Source: Thermotogaceae bacterium
GTDB lineage: Bacteria > Thermotogota > Thermotogae > Thermotogales > Thermotogaceae
Assembly: GCA_027038385.1 (NCBI GenBank)
Contig: JALVXE010000103.1
Span: forward strand, 1 to 10,667
Length of the DNA stretch: 10,667 bases
Reading direction: 5' to 3'
The translations under genes and the position numbers were made by a program. Shown piece by piece: positions 1-6,373 of this stretch; position 1 is the first letter of the stretch; each line of letters begins with the position of its first letter. Under the pieces are notes generated by a model that saw only the letters and a list, made by a program, of their open reading frames with translations, made no database searches and was not told the origin of the DNA.

Positions 1-584
1 AAGGATATCGGATGCTCGACGTTGCTCTTATCGACTGCCCTTATGCTCTTTATGCTCTGCCAGGCGCTCGGGGCTTTGAAGACCATGAAATCTTTCAAAG
101 CCCCTCCTCTCTTTGCAGCGATGCCAAGAGCCCTCGTGTTGTATATGTAGAGATACGATCCTCCATCTCCTCCGCTTGCACTGGCAGATCCCACGTATTT
201 GAACCTGACGTCTATAGCCTTGTAGCTTCCCATGTTCGCGAGAACAAGAACTCTTCCCTTCGCAGTGTTGAAGAACTCTGCGGCTACGTTGCTCGTTTTC
301 TCAAGGTTCACAACGCCTTTTCCATTCTTTATAACGACATTGTAGTTTTTCTTGAAGATCTTCGTATCCTTCGTTATCTCAAGCGGGTATTCACCATCTT
401 TCAGATCCACGAGTATCTTCCCGTCTTTGATGATTGCAGCCGTTCCTCCGACCTTTACCGGGAGAAGATACATGTTTCCATCAGGACCTTTGAGCTCTAT
501 CTCAGACTTTGGCTGAACCAAAGCACATGAGAACAGAACAAACACAAGAGAAGCAACCGCTATTATTCCCAAATATCTTTTCAT
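1..584 (-). CDS. Putative surface lipoprotein, partial (C-terminus beyond left edge)
   Basis: This minus-strand frame is open from ATG 584-582 to the window edge, 194 codons without a stop. An SD-like run of G (592-597) lies 7 bases upstream of the start. Residues 1-19 are a basic, hydrophobic lipoprotein signal ending in L-F-S-C with Cys20, so the mature protein is probably lipid-anchored; Phe at -2 is slightly unusual for a lipobox. Residues 27-130 look all-beta, with short strands such as AIIKDGKILVDLKDGEY, followed by a Gly/Ser-rich stretch (131-143). I recognise no enzyme motif or named family. The gene starts 23 bp after the stop of the 874-residue surface protein and is probably co-transcribed with it. 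An 11-bp inverted repeat lies inside the coding region. The long open frame on the opposite strand (12-530) is its shadow. The coding call is good; the function is unknown. Confidence 0.85.
   Translation of the reverse strand, partial: MKRYLGIIAVASLVFVLFSCALVQPKSEIELKGPDGNMYLLPVKVGGTAAIIKDGKILVDLKDGEYPLEITKDTKIFKKNYNVVIKNGKGVVNLEKTSNVAAEFFNTAKGRVLVLANMGSYKAIDVRFKYVGSASASGGDGGSYLYIYNTRALGIAAKRGGALKDFMVFKAPSAWQSIKSIRAVDKSNVEHPIS
41..58. repeat. Perfect 9-bp tandem duplication
   Basis: TTATGCTCT occurs twice back to back (41-49 and 50-58). On the coding (minus) strand it gives Ser-Ile-Lys then Ser-Ile-Arg in the partial lipoprotein, so the reading frame is kept. It is probably a small in-frame duplication. 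Confidence 0.7.
70..104. repeat. 11-bp perfect inverted repeat inside a coding region
   Basis: GGGGCTTTGAA (70-80) is exactly complementary to TTCAAAGCCCC (94-104), with a 13-base loop. It lies within the partial lipoprotein gene, at about residues 161-171. Neither strand has a T-run after the stem, so it is not a standard intrinsic terminator. The stem would form in the mRNA. Confidence 0.75.
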
Positions 585-607
585 ATTTCATCCCCCCTTT
601 CTACTGA

Positions 608-3232
608 TCACCTGCACGTGCCGTACATCAACGATTCAATCAGCAGATCTGTGAAATCAACGGTTCTTGGGTTTTGTGGTACCAGGTATCCTGGTGTTGA
701 TGGGAGGTCATAATCTTCTCTAGGTCCAATGTCGTATATCGGATTCCAATCAGGATCACTGGGTGTTAGACCATAGTGGTTTGTAAGAGCCATGAAGTCA
801 AAGATATCAACACAGCCGTTGTTGTCAAAATCTCCTAGGAGTGATGTGTATCCCAGGAATTCTGGCAGGTATCCAACCATCTTCGGATAGTCAGAGGACA
901 GCATCGGTTTTGCAACACCTTGATTGACATCCTTATCTCCTACTTTCATGCTTATCATATTGTCGGTGAACACGCTATCGGAATCGTAAGGAAATCCTTC
1001 TCCGGAATATTGGAATGTTAGTGTAGCCATGAATATGTCTGTAGCTTGCTCAACTGGCGTTGAAAGTGCGAGGATGTATTCAACGACATTTCCATCGTTT
1101 ATCCTATCAATCAACAGCTTGGCTGTTGTTGCACTTACATTTGTCGGATATTCAAGATTAACTTGGTATGTTGAGTCGATCAGACTCACATCGAACGGCA
1201 GAGATGACAAATCTATCTTCAGATCAAACGCCTTGATCTCTGTAGCATCATCCCCAGCATTTGCAGTTGAAAGATCTGTAACCTTAACCACCGCCATGAA
1301 TCTGTTTGCTGGCGCAATGGGTTCCATTATGTATTTTGGATACTTAAACTGAACATGCCCGTAGACTCTTTTTACGTATTCTTTTACAAGAATAGGACTT
1401 TTGACATTCAAGGTAAGACTTGTGTTTGTAGATACGATAGGTGTTGCGGAATCAGGGGTGTAAATTTCCCACCTGACAAGAACATATGTTGCAGCGGCGT
1501 TTAGGGTGTAGTTTTCAAGAGCAGTAGCCCATGTTGTATCTGATGAAATCAAACTATCATCGATGTAATTTCTTATCTCGTGTTGGATTAAGTATGAGAG
1601 GGTATAAGAAGCCTTCCAAATCTGGGAAGTTTCAAGATTACTCACGGATCTAACACGATTGGTTGAATCGTTATCTATCCACTTTGTAAAGACATAAGAT
1701 GCATCTGTTCCGTCAACCAGAGAATAAATGTCCGTTGCGTAGTCAAGGGCAACTACCGTGGCATCTCCGTTATGCGGAACGTTTACTATCCCATCGAATC
1801 TAACAGTGCCGATATCTGTATCGTCTGTAGTGTATGTTGCCTCAACTCCTATTCCATTGATAGAGCTTCCATCCTGCATGTAGGCTTTCAAGAATATGGG
1901 AAGTTTGAATGGTGGGTTGTATCCCGCGGTTTGAGTTCTGCCATCAGTGTACCCAAATGCCGGCCATGGAGATCCTGAGCTAGCACCAGCTGAGAAGTCG
2001 CTTATATCAACAGCACACAGCTTCCCTTTACCGTCAAATGTTGAAACCGCGAAAAGCAGTTTTCCACCTCTTGCCGCAGGTGGAGTGTAAACGTAGCCGT
2101 CACCCTGAGCACATTCGCTCGAAATGAGAGTTTCACTCTGGTAGTCAACTCTGTAAACATCTCCATTAGCTGTTACTACAGCAAGAATAGAGTTCTCTGG
2201 ATTATCCTTATCGCTGAGGACTATTGGAGCAGCGTAGATCGGTTCCCCTATATCCGCATATTTGTCTAGCTTATATGTGTTCGTATCGTAGTAGTAAACT
2301 GCTTTGCCTATCCCGAAGAATATCTGTTTTCCCGTTCCGTAATTTACAACGACGGGAGAATTCGTTGGGAATCCGTTTACAGAGTATCCGCTTTCCAAAG
2401 GAACTTTGTAGGATAAAACGGCGTTTCCACCTTTTGGATAAACGTTGAACCAGACACTGTCAAGTCCGTATGTAAGAAAGTATGCGTTGTTATCATCGAG
2501 AGCTATTCCAGACTGAGCTTTTCCGGATATCGGAAGTTTTTTGAGCTGAGTCAGAGTAGCAACTTCATTATCTATATCCCAGTTTAATGCGTAAACATAG
2601 AAATTCTCATCCGTTCCTAAGTATATCATCGCGCTTCCAACATTACCTTCGACTACGTTATCAACTGCTACTGATGAATATGCGCCCTCGTTCAAAGGAT
2701 CGGTCTTACTCGCGGCCACCGTGAAGTCCCCGTTGAAGTCTATTATGTCCGCAACTATGTTTCCGTCTTCAGAGATTCCAACGACGCCTATGTACATAGT
2801 TGCAGAATCTGTCTCGCTTGCTTCAAACACCGCTATCCCTCCGGTAAGGCTGTTCCAGTATCCAGTGTCGACACTTGACGCAGCTGCACTGGTTGCGCTG
2901 AAATCAATGCCTATTAACCCCTTACCTTTTGGAGCCACCATAAGGATATTGTGTACCGTTGCCCCTATAACCCCTTCTATGTGCCCTCCCGTAGAAGGAA
3001 TGCCGTTGATGTTGTTCACAGGGGATGTCCACTTGGGAACAGAAAGGGGGTTGATGTCATTTATATCGTACATAGCTATATTCCCATCGTCTGGCGTAAC
3101 AATAACGTATATACTGTTGCCTGGCACTGAGCTAACAACTATTGGTGCAGATTTAACACCTGATCCAAGTGGAGCATATCCTGCCAAAGCTATAGCTGAG
3201 GCCAGCGCTAAGAGTAAGACAAACTTCCGCAT
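608..3232 (-). CDS. Large exported beta-propeller protein with cohesin-like and dockerin-like C-terminal modules
   Basis: This is an 874-residue secreted or surface protein. The start is placed at ATG 3232-3230 because AGGAGGTG (3245-3238) precedes it by 5 bases and the protein then begins with a clean signal peptide (basic MRK, hydrophobic 4-17, A-L-A/G-Y-A cleavage region, no lipobox Cys). The frame stays open upstream to 3295 but without a good SD there. Residues about 30-435 carry beta-propeller/PQQ-like repeats (IYVIVTPDDGN, GDVYRVDY, and SPWPAFGYTDGRTQTA, like the WPxFG motif of PQQ-repeat proteins). About 445-625 holds Ig/InlB-like repeats (YVFTKWIDNDSTNRVRSVS; YVLVRWE). About 644-765 resembles a cohesin beta-sandwich (FMAVVKVTDL, IKAFDLKIDL). 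Residues 800-812 form a dockerin-type EF-hand loop with D801, D803, N805, D809 and D812; a divergent second half ends in VDFTDLL. Partners are likely the flanking lipoproteins. DNA composition is AT-richer than its neighbours. Substrate and exact role are unknown. Confidence 0.88.
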   Translation of the reverse strand: MRKFVLLLALASAIALAGYAPLGSGVKSAPIVVSSVPGNSIYVIVTPDDGNIAMYDINDINPLSVPKWTSPVNNINGIPSTGGHIEGVIGATVHNILMVAPKGKGLIGIDFSATSAAASSVDTGYWNSLTGGIAVFEASETDSATMYIGVVGISEDGNIVADIIDFNGDFTVAASKTDPLNEGAYSSVAVDNVVEGNVGSAMIYLGTDENFYVYALNWDIDNEVATLTQLKKLPISGKAQSGIALDDNNAYFLTYGLDSVWFNVYPKGGNAVLSYKVPLESGYSVNGFPTNSPVVVNYGTGKQIFFGIGKAVYYYDTNTYKLDKYADIGEPIYAAPIVLSDKDNPENSILAVVTANGDVYRVDYQSETLISSECAQGDGYVYTPPAARGGKLLFAVSTFDGKGKLCAVDISDFSAGASSGSPWPAFGYTDGRTQTAGYNPPFKLPIFLKAYMQDGSSINGIGVEATYTTDDTDIGTVRFDGIVNVPHNGDATVVALDYATDIYSLVDGTDASYVFTKWIDNDSTNRVRSVSNLETSQIWKASYTLSYLIQHEIRNYIDDSLISSDTTWATALENYTLNAAATYVLVRWEIYTPDSATPIVSTNTSLTLNVKSPILVKEYVKRVYGHVQFKYPKYIMEPIAPANRFMAVVKVTDLSTANAGDDATEIKAFDLKIDLSSLPFDVSLIDSTYQVNLEYPTNVSATTAKLLIDRINDGNVVEYILALSTPVEQATDIFMATLTFQYSGEGFPYDSDSVFTDNMISMKVGDKDVNQGVAKPMLSSDYPKMVGYLPEFLGYTSLLGDFDNNGCVDIFDFMALTNHYGLTPSDPDWNPIYDIGPREDYDLPSTPGYLVPQNPRTVDFTDLLIESLMYGTCR

Positions 3233-3237
3233 AAAAC

Positions 3238-3245
3238 CACCTCCT
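3238..3245 (-). promoter_or_regulatory. Ribosome binding site that decides the start of the 874-residue gene
   Basis: AGGAGGTG on the minus strand, 5 bases before ATG 3232. It excludes the longer open frame starting at 3295, which would bury the signal peptide behind 21 extra residues. Confidence 0.85.
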
Positions 3246-3271
3246 CTTTGGAATTTTCCCAGGGTTTTCAT

Positions 3272-3328
3272 GGTATCCAGGTCTCTAGCTAGCATCGTCT
3301 TCTGTTCATTTTTAGAGCACGCGATACC
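3272..3328 (-). other. Possible structured leader between two surface genes
   Basis: In the minus-strand transcript GGTATC (3328-3323) can pair with GATACC (3277-3272), and inside it CTCTA (3317-3313) with TAGAG (3287-3283). The two helices are separated by a symmetric 5x5 internal loop and closed by a 25-base loop. It lies 40 bases upstream of the start of the 874-residue gene. It matches no riboswitch consensus I can recall (checked from memory against c-di-GMP-I, SAM-I, TPP, FMN, glycine and lysine types). Helices this short could be chance. Confidence 0.25.
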
Positions 3329-3339
3329 CTCTCTTTGCC

Positions 3340-3354
3340 GATCACCTCCCCCTC
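3340..3354 (-). other. Orphan Shine-Dalgarno-like sequence with no start codon
   Basis: The minus strand reads GAGGGGGAGGTGATC, beginning 15 bases after the stop codon of the upstream lipoprotein, where the next gene would be expected to start. No ATG, GTG or TTG follows at a usable distance. The GTG within it leaves no spacer and opens only 18 codons. The real downstream gene starts about 110 bases later with its own SD. It could be the remnant of a lost start, a ribosome standby site or part of a leader. Confidence 0.4.
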
Positions 3355-3369
3355 AATTTTTCATTCTCT

Positions 3370-5196
3370 TCAAAACGAGACCTTCATGTAGAACGGCTCG
3401 GCACTCTCCAAGGTGTTTCCAGCTGCATCCTCTATATCCTTTGGAACAAGTTTGTACTTTCCTATCGGGAAGTTCAGGGTTATCGTGTAGGTTGCCTCTT
3501 TCATGTCTTGGGATATGGCGTCCTGGCTTAGAACAAGCGTCTGCAGATACACCGTCGTTCCGTCCATGTCGTAAACGTCGAGTTTTATGACGTTATCCTT
3601 CGGGAGTCCCCCATCATCTTTCACAAATACCCTCACTCTGTGAGCTCCAACTTTGAGAATCGCCGGTTTGTACGGGTCTCTGGACAGCTCCGTTCCGTTC
3701 ACGTACATCGTGACTACCTGAGGAGGTTCCATATCCTTCACGGTGAACTCGAGTACTCCTATACCGTATTTATTATCGGCAGTCTTGACGTAAACTGTAG
3801 CCCTATGACGGCCAGGAGTTGCACGCCATTCAATGTAGGGCTTGAGAGTTTCCGTTCCTCCGGCTGTGTAGCTGTAAACAGTGTCTTTGTCAACCACGAG
3901 ATCCAAGCTTTCGACATCTGATAGAGGAACGCCAAGGGCTATTTGAAACCTCGCGACTTGGCTCGCCTCCGGCTGCGCAGGGTCTATGGAGAGGACGACG
4001 TCGACAATGCTGTTGCTCACGAAGAAGTTAACCCTGTCCGATCCGCTCCTTCCTATTCTATCATATGCCTCCACTGAAACCGAATGTAATCCATTGCTCA
4101 TTCTCCCAAAGTCGAAGTTTCTTTCAAGGTTCGTCATCATATCGACGTCTTCTGTGGTGTATTCTTTCCCATCCAGAAACACCGTGTACTTCACGATTCC
4201 GCCGTCATCCGACATATTTATCTTAGAATAGACGCTCTCCGACGTCGAAAAGACGTATTTTGGCATATTTATGAAAACCTTTGGGGGTTTCTCATCATGT
4301 CTCAAGACGGTGAACGTGTATTTTTTCGTGCTCGCGTAGTCACTCACGTTTTTGGCTATAACGGTTATCTCGTGCTCTCCGGGATCGAGGTCACCAAGAG
4401 AGAAAAAGGAAATGTTTCCAAGGGGTTTGGACTGACCGGATAGCTCACCGTCTCTGTATATCTCCACCTGAGCGCCGCTCTCAATTTTCTTGAATTTCAC
4501 GAAGAAATAGATTGGTTCATCCGCAACTGGTGTCGATGGGAGTATCCCAACGTCGTCTATCTCAGGTGGAGTCGTGTCGAGTATCCTGAGATCTTTTTCA
4601 GGGCTTTTCACCTTCCCATAGGGGCTCTCCATTACGGCTTGGATCTTATGGTCTCCTGCCGGGAGGTTAACTTCGCATCCCTTCTCGAAGTTCTTATCCT
4701 CTGGGACCAAGTTGCACACCCTTTCACCGTCTACGTACACGTATATGCTCCAACCATTGAAATCTGGCGTTGGAACAACCGTCGCCTTTATAGACACTTC
4801 CGTTCCCAAAAGCGTGTCGTTTGGAACTTGCAGGTAAACGCTGTACTCGTCGCTCAAACTCTTCACGTCCAATGTTGTGGTCGCGCTCTCGTAAACCTCT
4901 CCGTTGAATATGAACTCTCCCTTTATCTTCACTGTGCCTTCTGGAACCCTTATCTGCTTTTTAAACGGCACCAGGCTCGATTGATATTTCTTGTCGTTCA
5001 CCTCTATTATTCCCATACTCCCTATCTGTGCGAAAGGTCTCGGAGCGACGTCCAGGGATATGGTTACGAGATCTCCAGCCGAGACGTCCTTCGGCTGGTA
5101 ATCTATGCTGACGACGTAATTGACTTTAGGGGAACTGCAAGAGCTCACTAGGTAGACGATCGTGAGCGCGAATAAAATCAACACAACTTTCTTCAT
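3370..5196 (-). CDS. Surface lipoprotein built of tandem Ig-like domains
   Basis: This is a 608-residue lipid-anchored envelope protein. ATG 5196 is chosen over the adjacent in-frame GTG 5199 because GAGGTGA (5209-5203) then stands 6 bases away. Residues 1-19 are a lipoprotein signal; the lipobox V-S-S-C puts the lipidated Cys at 20. The rest is all-beta and divides into about six Ig-like units of roughly 90-120 residues: 24-113, 116-207, 208-297, 303-394, 397-487 and 489-608. Several joints carry a Pro-Pro (TTPPE, EKPPK, MEPPQ), and typical bacterial Ig strands are visible (YTVFLDGKEY, GLHSVSVEAYDRIG, GEHEITVIAKN). Cys161 and Cys174 could pair as a disulfide. No catalytic motif is seen. It is the first gene of the leftward envelope operon and is divergent from the peptidase gene. 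It may act as a spacer or adhesin-like scaffold for the propeller protein encoded next; that role is inferred. Confidence 0.88.
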   Translation of the reverse strand: MKKVVLILFALTIVYLVSSCSSPKVNYVVSIDYQPKDVSAGDLVTISLDVAPRPFAQIGSMGIIEVNDKKYQSSLVPFKKQIRVPEGTVKIKGEFIFNGEVYESATTTLDVKSLSDEYSVYLQVPNDTLLGTEVSIKATVVPTPDFNGWSIYVYVDGERVCNLVPEDKNFEKGCEVNLPAGDHKIQAVMESPYGKVKSPEKDLRILDTTPPEIDDVGILPSTPVADEPIYFFVKFKKIESGAQVEIYRDGELSGQSKPLGNISFFSLGDLDPGEHEITVIAKNVSDYASTKKYTFTVLRHDEKPPKVFINMPKYVFSTSESVYSKINMSDDGGIVKYTVFLDGKEYTTEDVDMMTNLERNFDFGRMSNGLHSVSVEAYDRIGRSGSDRVNFFVSNSIVDVVLSIDPAQPEASQVARFQIALGVPLSDVESLDLVVDKDTVYSYTAGGTETLKPYIEWRATPGRHRATVYVKTADNKYGIGVLEFTVKDMEPPQVVTMYVNGTELSRDPYKPAILKVGAHRVRVFVKDDGGLPKDNVIKLDVYDMDGTTVYLQTLVLSQDAISQDMKEATYTITLNFPIGKYKLVPKDIEDAAGNTLESAEPFYMKVSF

Positions 5197-5259
5197 CACG
5201 GATCACCTCGACTTAATATTTCTCCGAAAAGGTTTACAATCCCTACGGAGGTGATTGAT
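5197..5259. promoter_or_regulatory. Divergent intergenic region with weak candidate promoters
   Basis: These 63 bp lie between two outward-facing genes, so promoters for both should be here or extend into the genes. Plus strand: TTAATA (5213-5218), 16-base spacer, TACAAT (5235-5240). Minus strand: TTGTAA (5239-5234), 15-base spacer, TATTAA (5218-5213). The two candidates overlap. Both would give a very short 5' UTR starting at or within the SD, so the exact boxes are doubtful. Confidence 0.35.
5247..5254 (+). promoter_or_regulatory. Ribosome binding site deciding the peptidase start
   Basis: GGAGGTGA, 5 bases before GTG 5260. The upstream in-frame GTG at 5251 lies inside this SD and so cannot be the start served by it. 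Confidence 0.75.
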
Positions 5260-6336
5260 GTGTACAGAAATAGAAGAGAGAAGCTCTTGGAAAAGTCTGG
5301 TGCTGATTGTGTGGTTTTGGTAAACATCGAGGGATCGTCAAGGCCTTCCCTTATATATTACACCGGTTTCACTGGGACCTTTGCAACTCTCGTCGTTTCA
5401 GGATCTGGAGAGTGGCTCATAACCGATTCAAGGTACACAGAGCAAGCTTCAAAGCAGACGGGAATGAGCATAGTCAAGTACGAATCCAGAAAGAATTTCT
5501 ACGAATTCTTGAGGGATTTCATAAAAGAGAAAGGGTGCAAAACCATAGGTGTGGAGAAAGAGCGGCTCTCTGTTAAAGTGTTCGAGATGATCTTCAAAGG
5601 GTTTGATGTCGTTGAAGTCGATCAGATCACGAGGGAGCAGAGGATGGTGAAGAGTGAAGAGGAGCTTGAAAAGATAAAGAAGGCGATAGACATCGCCCAG
5701 CGGGCGTTTCTTGAGATGCTCGATTTCATAAAGGCGGGAAGGACTGAAAGAGAAGTGGCGGCTTTTCTTGAGTACAAGATGAAAAGTTTTGGTGCGGAAG
5801 GTCCATCTTTCGATACGATAATCGCATCTGGGTACAGATCGGCTATGCCACACGGTGTGGCTTCTGACAAGAAGATCGAAGAAGGTGATCTCATAGTCGT
5901 TGATTTTGGATGTGTCTATGACGGGTACGTATCGGATATAACGAGGATGGTCTCCGTTGGAGAGCCAACCGGTGAGATGAGAAAGATCCACTCGATCGTT
6001 TTAAGCGCCCAGAGGGAGGCTATGAAGAAAGCGAAGAGCGGGATGAGGGGCGATGAGATCGATGGATTTGCGAGAAGCTGCATAGAAAGAGCCGGCTACG
6101 GCGATGAGTTCGGTCATGGGCTTGGGCATGGAATAGGACTTGAGATACACGAAGCTCCGAGGGTTTCGAGACTGAGCAGGGACATCATAGGGGAGGGGAT
6201 GGTCTTCACGATAGAGCCTGGAATATACCTTGAGGGAAAATTTGGCGTGAGGATAGAAGATAACGTTGTCATGGAAAGGGAAGGTGTGAAAGTTCTGACT
6301 TCACTGGATAGGGACATATTCGTAGTTAAGGGTTAG
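5260..6336 (+). CDS. pepQ: Xaa-Pro peptidase (aminopeptidase P/prolidase family, M24B)
   Basis: This cytoplasmic two-metal peptidase cuts the bond before proline in peptides or X-Pro dipeptides. It has 358 residues, the usual size for the short prokaryotic form. GTG 5260 is preferred as start from SD spacing. Residues about 1-125 form the creatinase N-terminal domain; about 130-358 is the pita-bread catalytic domain. The five metal ligands are visible: D215 (VVDFG), D226 (YVSDIT), H290 (GHGLGHGIG), E319 (TIEPGIY) and E333 (RIEDN). H198 (MPHG) fits the conserved catalytic histidine. All key residues are present, so it should be active. The next gene starts 37 bp later, suggesting read-through into the ATPase pair. 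The sequence alone does not separate aminopeptidase P from prolidase specificity, so the symbol is provisional. Confidence 0.9.
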   Translation: MYRNRREKLLEKSGADCVVLVNIEGSSRPSLIYYTGFTGTFATLVVSGSGEWLITDSRYTEQASKQTGMSIVKYESRKNFYEFLRDFIKEKGCKTIGVEKERLSVKVFEMIFKGFDVVEVDQITREQRMVKSEEELEKIKKAIDIAQRAFLEMLDFIKAGRTEREVAAFLEYKMKSFGAEGPSFDTIIASGYRSAMPHGVASDKKIEEGDLIVVDFGCVYDGYVSDITRMVSVGEPTGEMRKIHSIVLSAQREAMKKAKSGMRGDEIDGFARSCIERAGYGDEFGHGLGHGIGLEIHEAPRVSRLSRDIIGEGMVFTIEPGIYLEGKFGVRIEDNVVMEREGVKVLTSLDRDIFVVKG

Positions 6337-6361
6337 AATATATATGCACAAAACATATAAT

Positions 6362-6367
6362 GGAGGG
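6362..6367 (+). promoter_or_regulatory. Ribosome binding site deciding the first ATPase start
   Basis: GGAGGG, 6 bases before ATG 6374. It favours this start over ATG 6344, which has no SD and would put ten extra residues before the beta strand leading into the P-loop. Confidence 0.85.
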
Positions 6368-6373
6368 ATCGAT

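Noticed and set aside
70..104. The 11-bp hairpin as an intrinsic terminator
   Set aside because: No T-run follows the stem on either strand, and the minus-strand coding frame continues through it.
12..530. A 172-codon open frame on the plus strand
   Set aside because: The opposite strand carries a start with an SD, a lipoprotein signal and a frame running off the edge. The plus frame has none of these.
606..613. AGGTGATC shared by three junctions of the leftward operon (606-613, 3340-3347, 5201-5208)
   Set aside because: Two are SD-type sequences and one is a stop-codon context; an 8-mer close to the anti-SD complement is expected by chance in such places.
3295..3356. A short peptide frame from GTG 3346 (18 codons, reads like the start of a uroporphyrinogen decarboxylase-type protein)
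   Set aside because: There is no spacer between the SD and the GTG, the frame ends after 18 codons, and the resemblance rests on only about ten residues.
2721..3590. A 289-codon open frame on the plus strand
   Set aside because: It lies opposite the ends of two well-supported minus-strand surface genes, has no SD, and its protein is low-complexity with no recognisable domain. It is a mirror-frame artefact.
5202..5255. Inverted repeat ATCACCTC...GAGGTGAT in the divergent gap, as an operator
   Set aside because: It is fully explained by the two outward-facing Shine-Dalgarno sequences.
5449..5991. A 180-codon minus-strand frame, and similar frames opposite coaD, fba and the ATPases
   Set aside because: They are antisense to genes with intact catalytic motifs, and no domain is visible in them.
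6333..6361. TATAAT at 6356-6361 as a promoter for the first ATPase
   Set aside because: Transcription would start at about 6368, after the SD at 6362-6367, giving an almost leaderless mRNA. The matching -35 (TTAGAA) is poor. The peptidase gene probably reads through.
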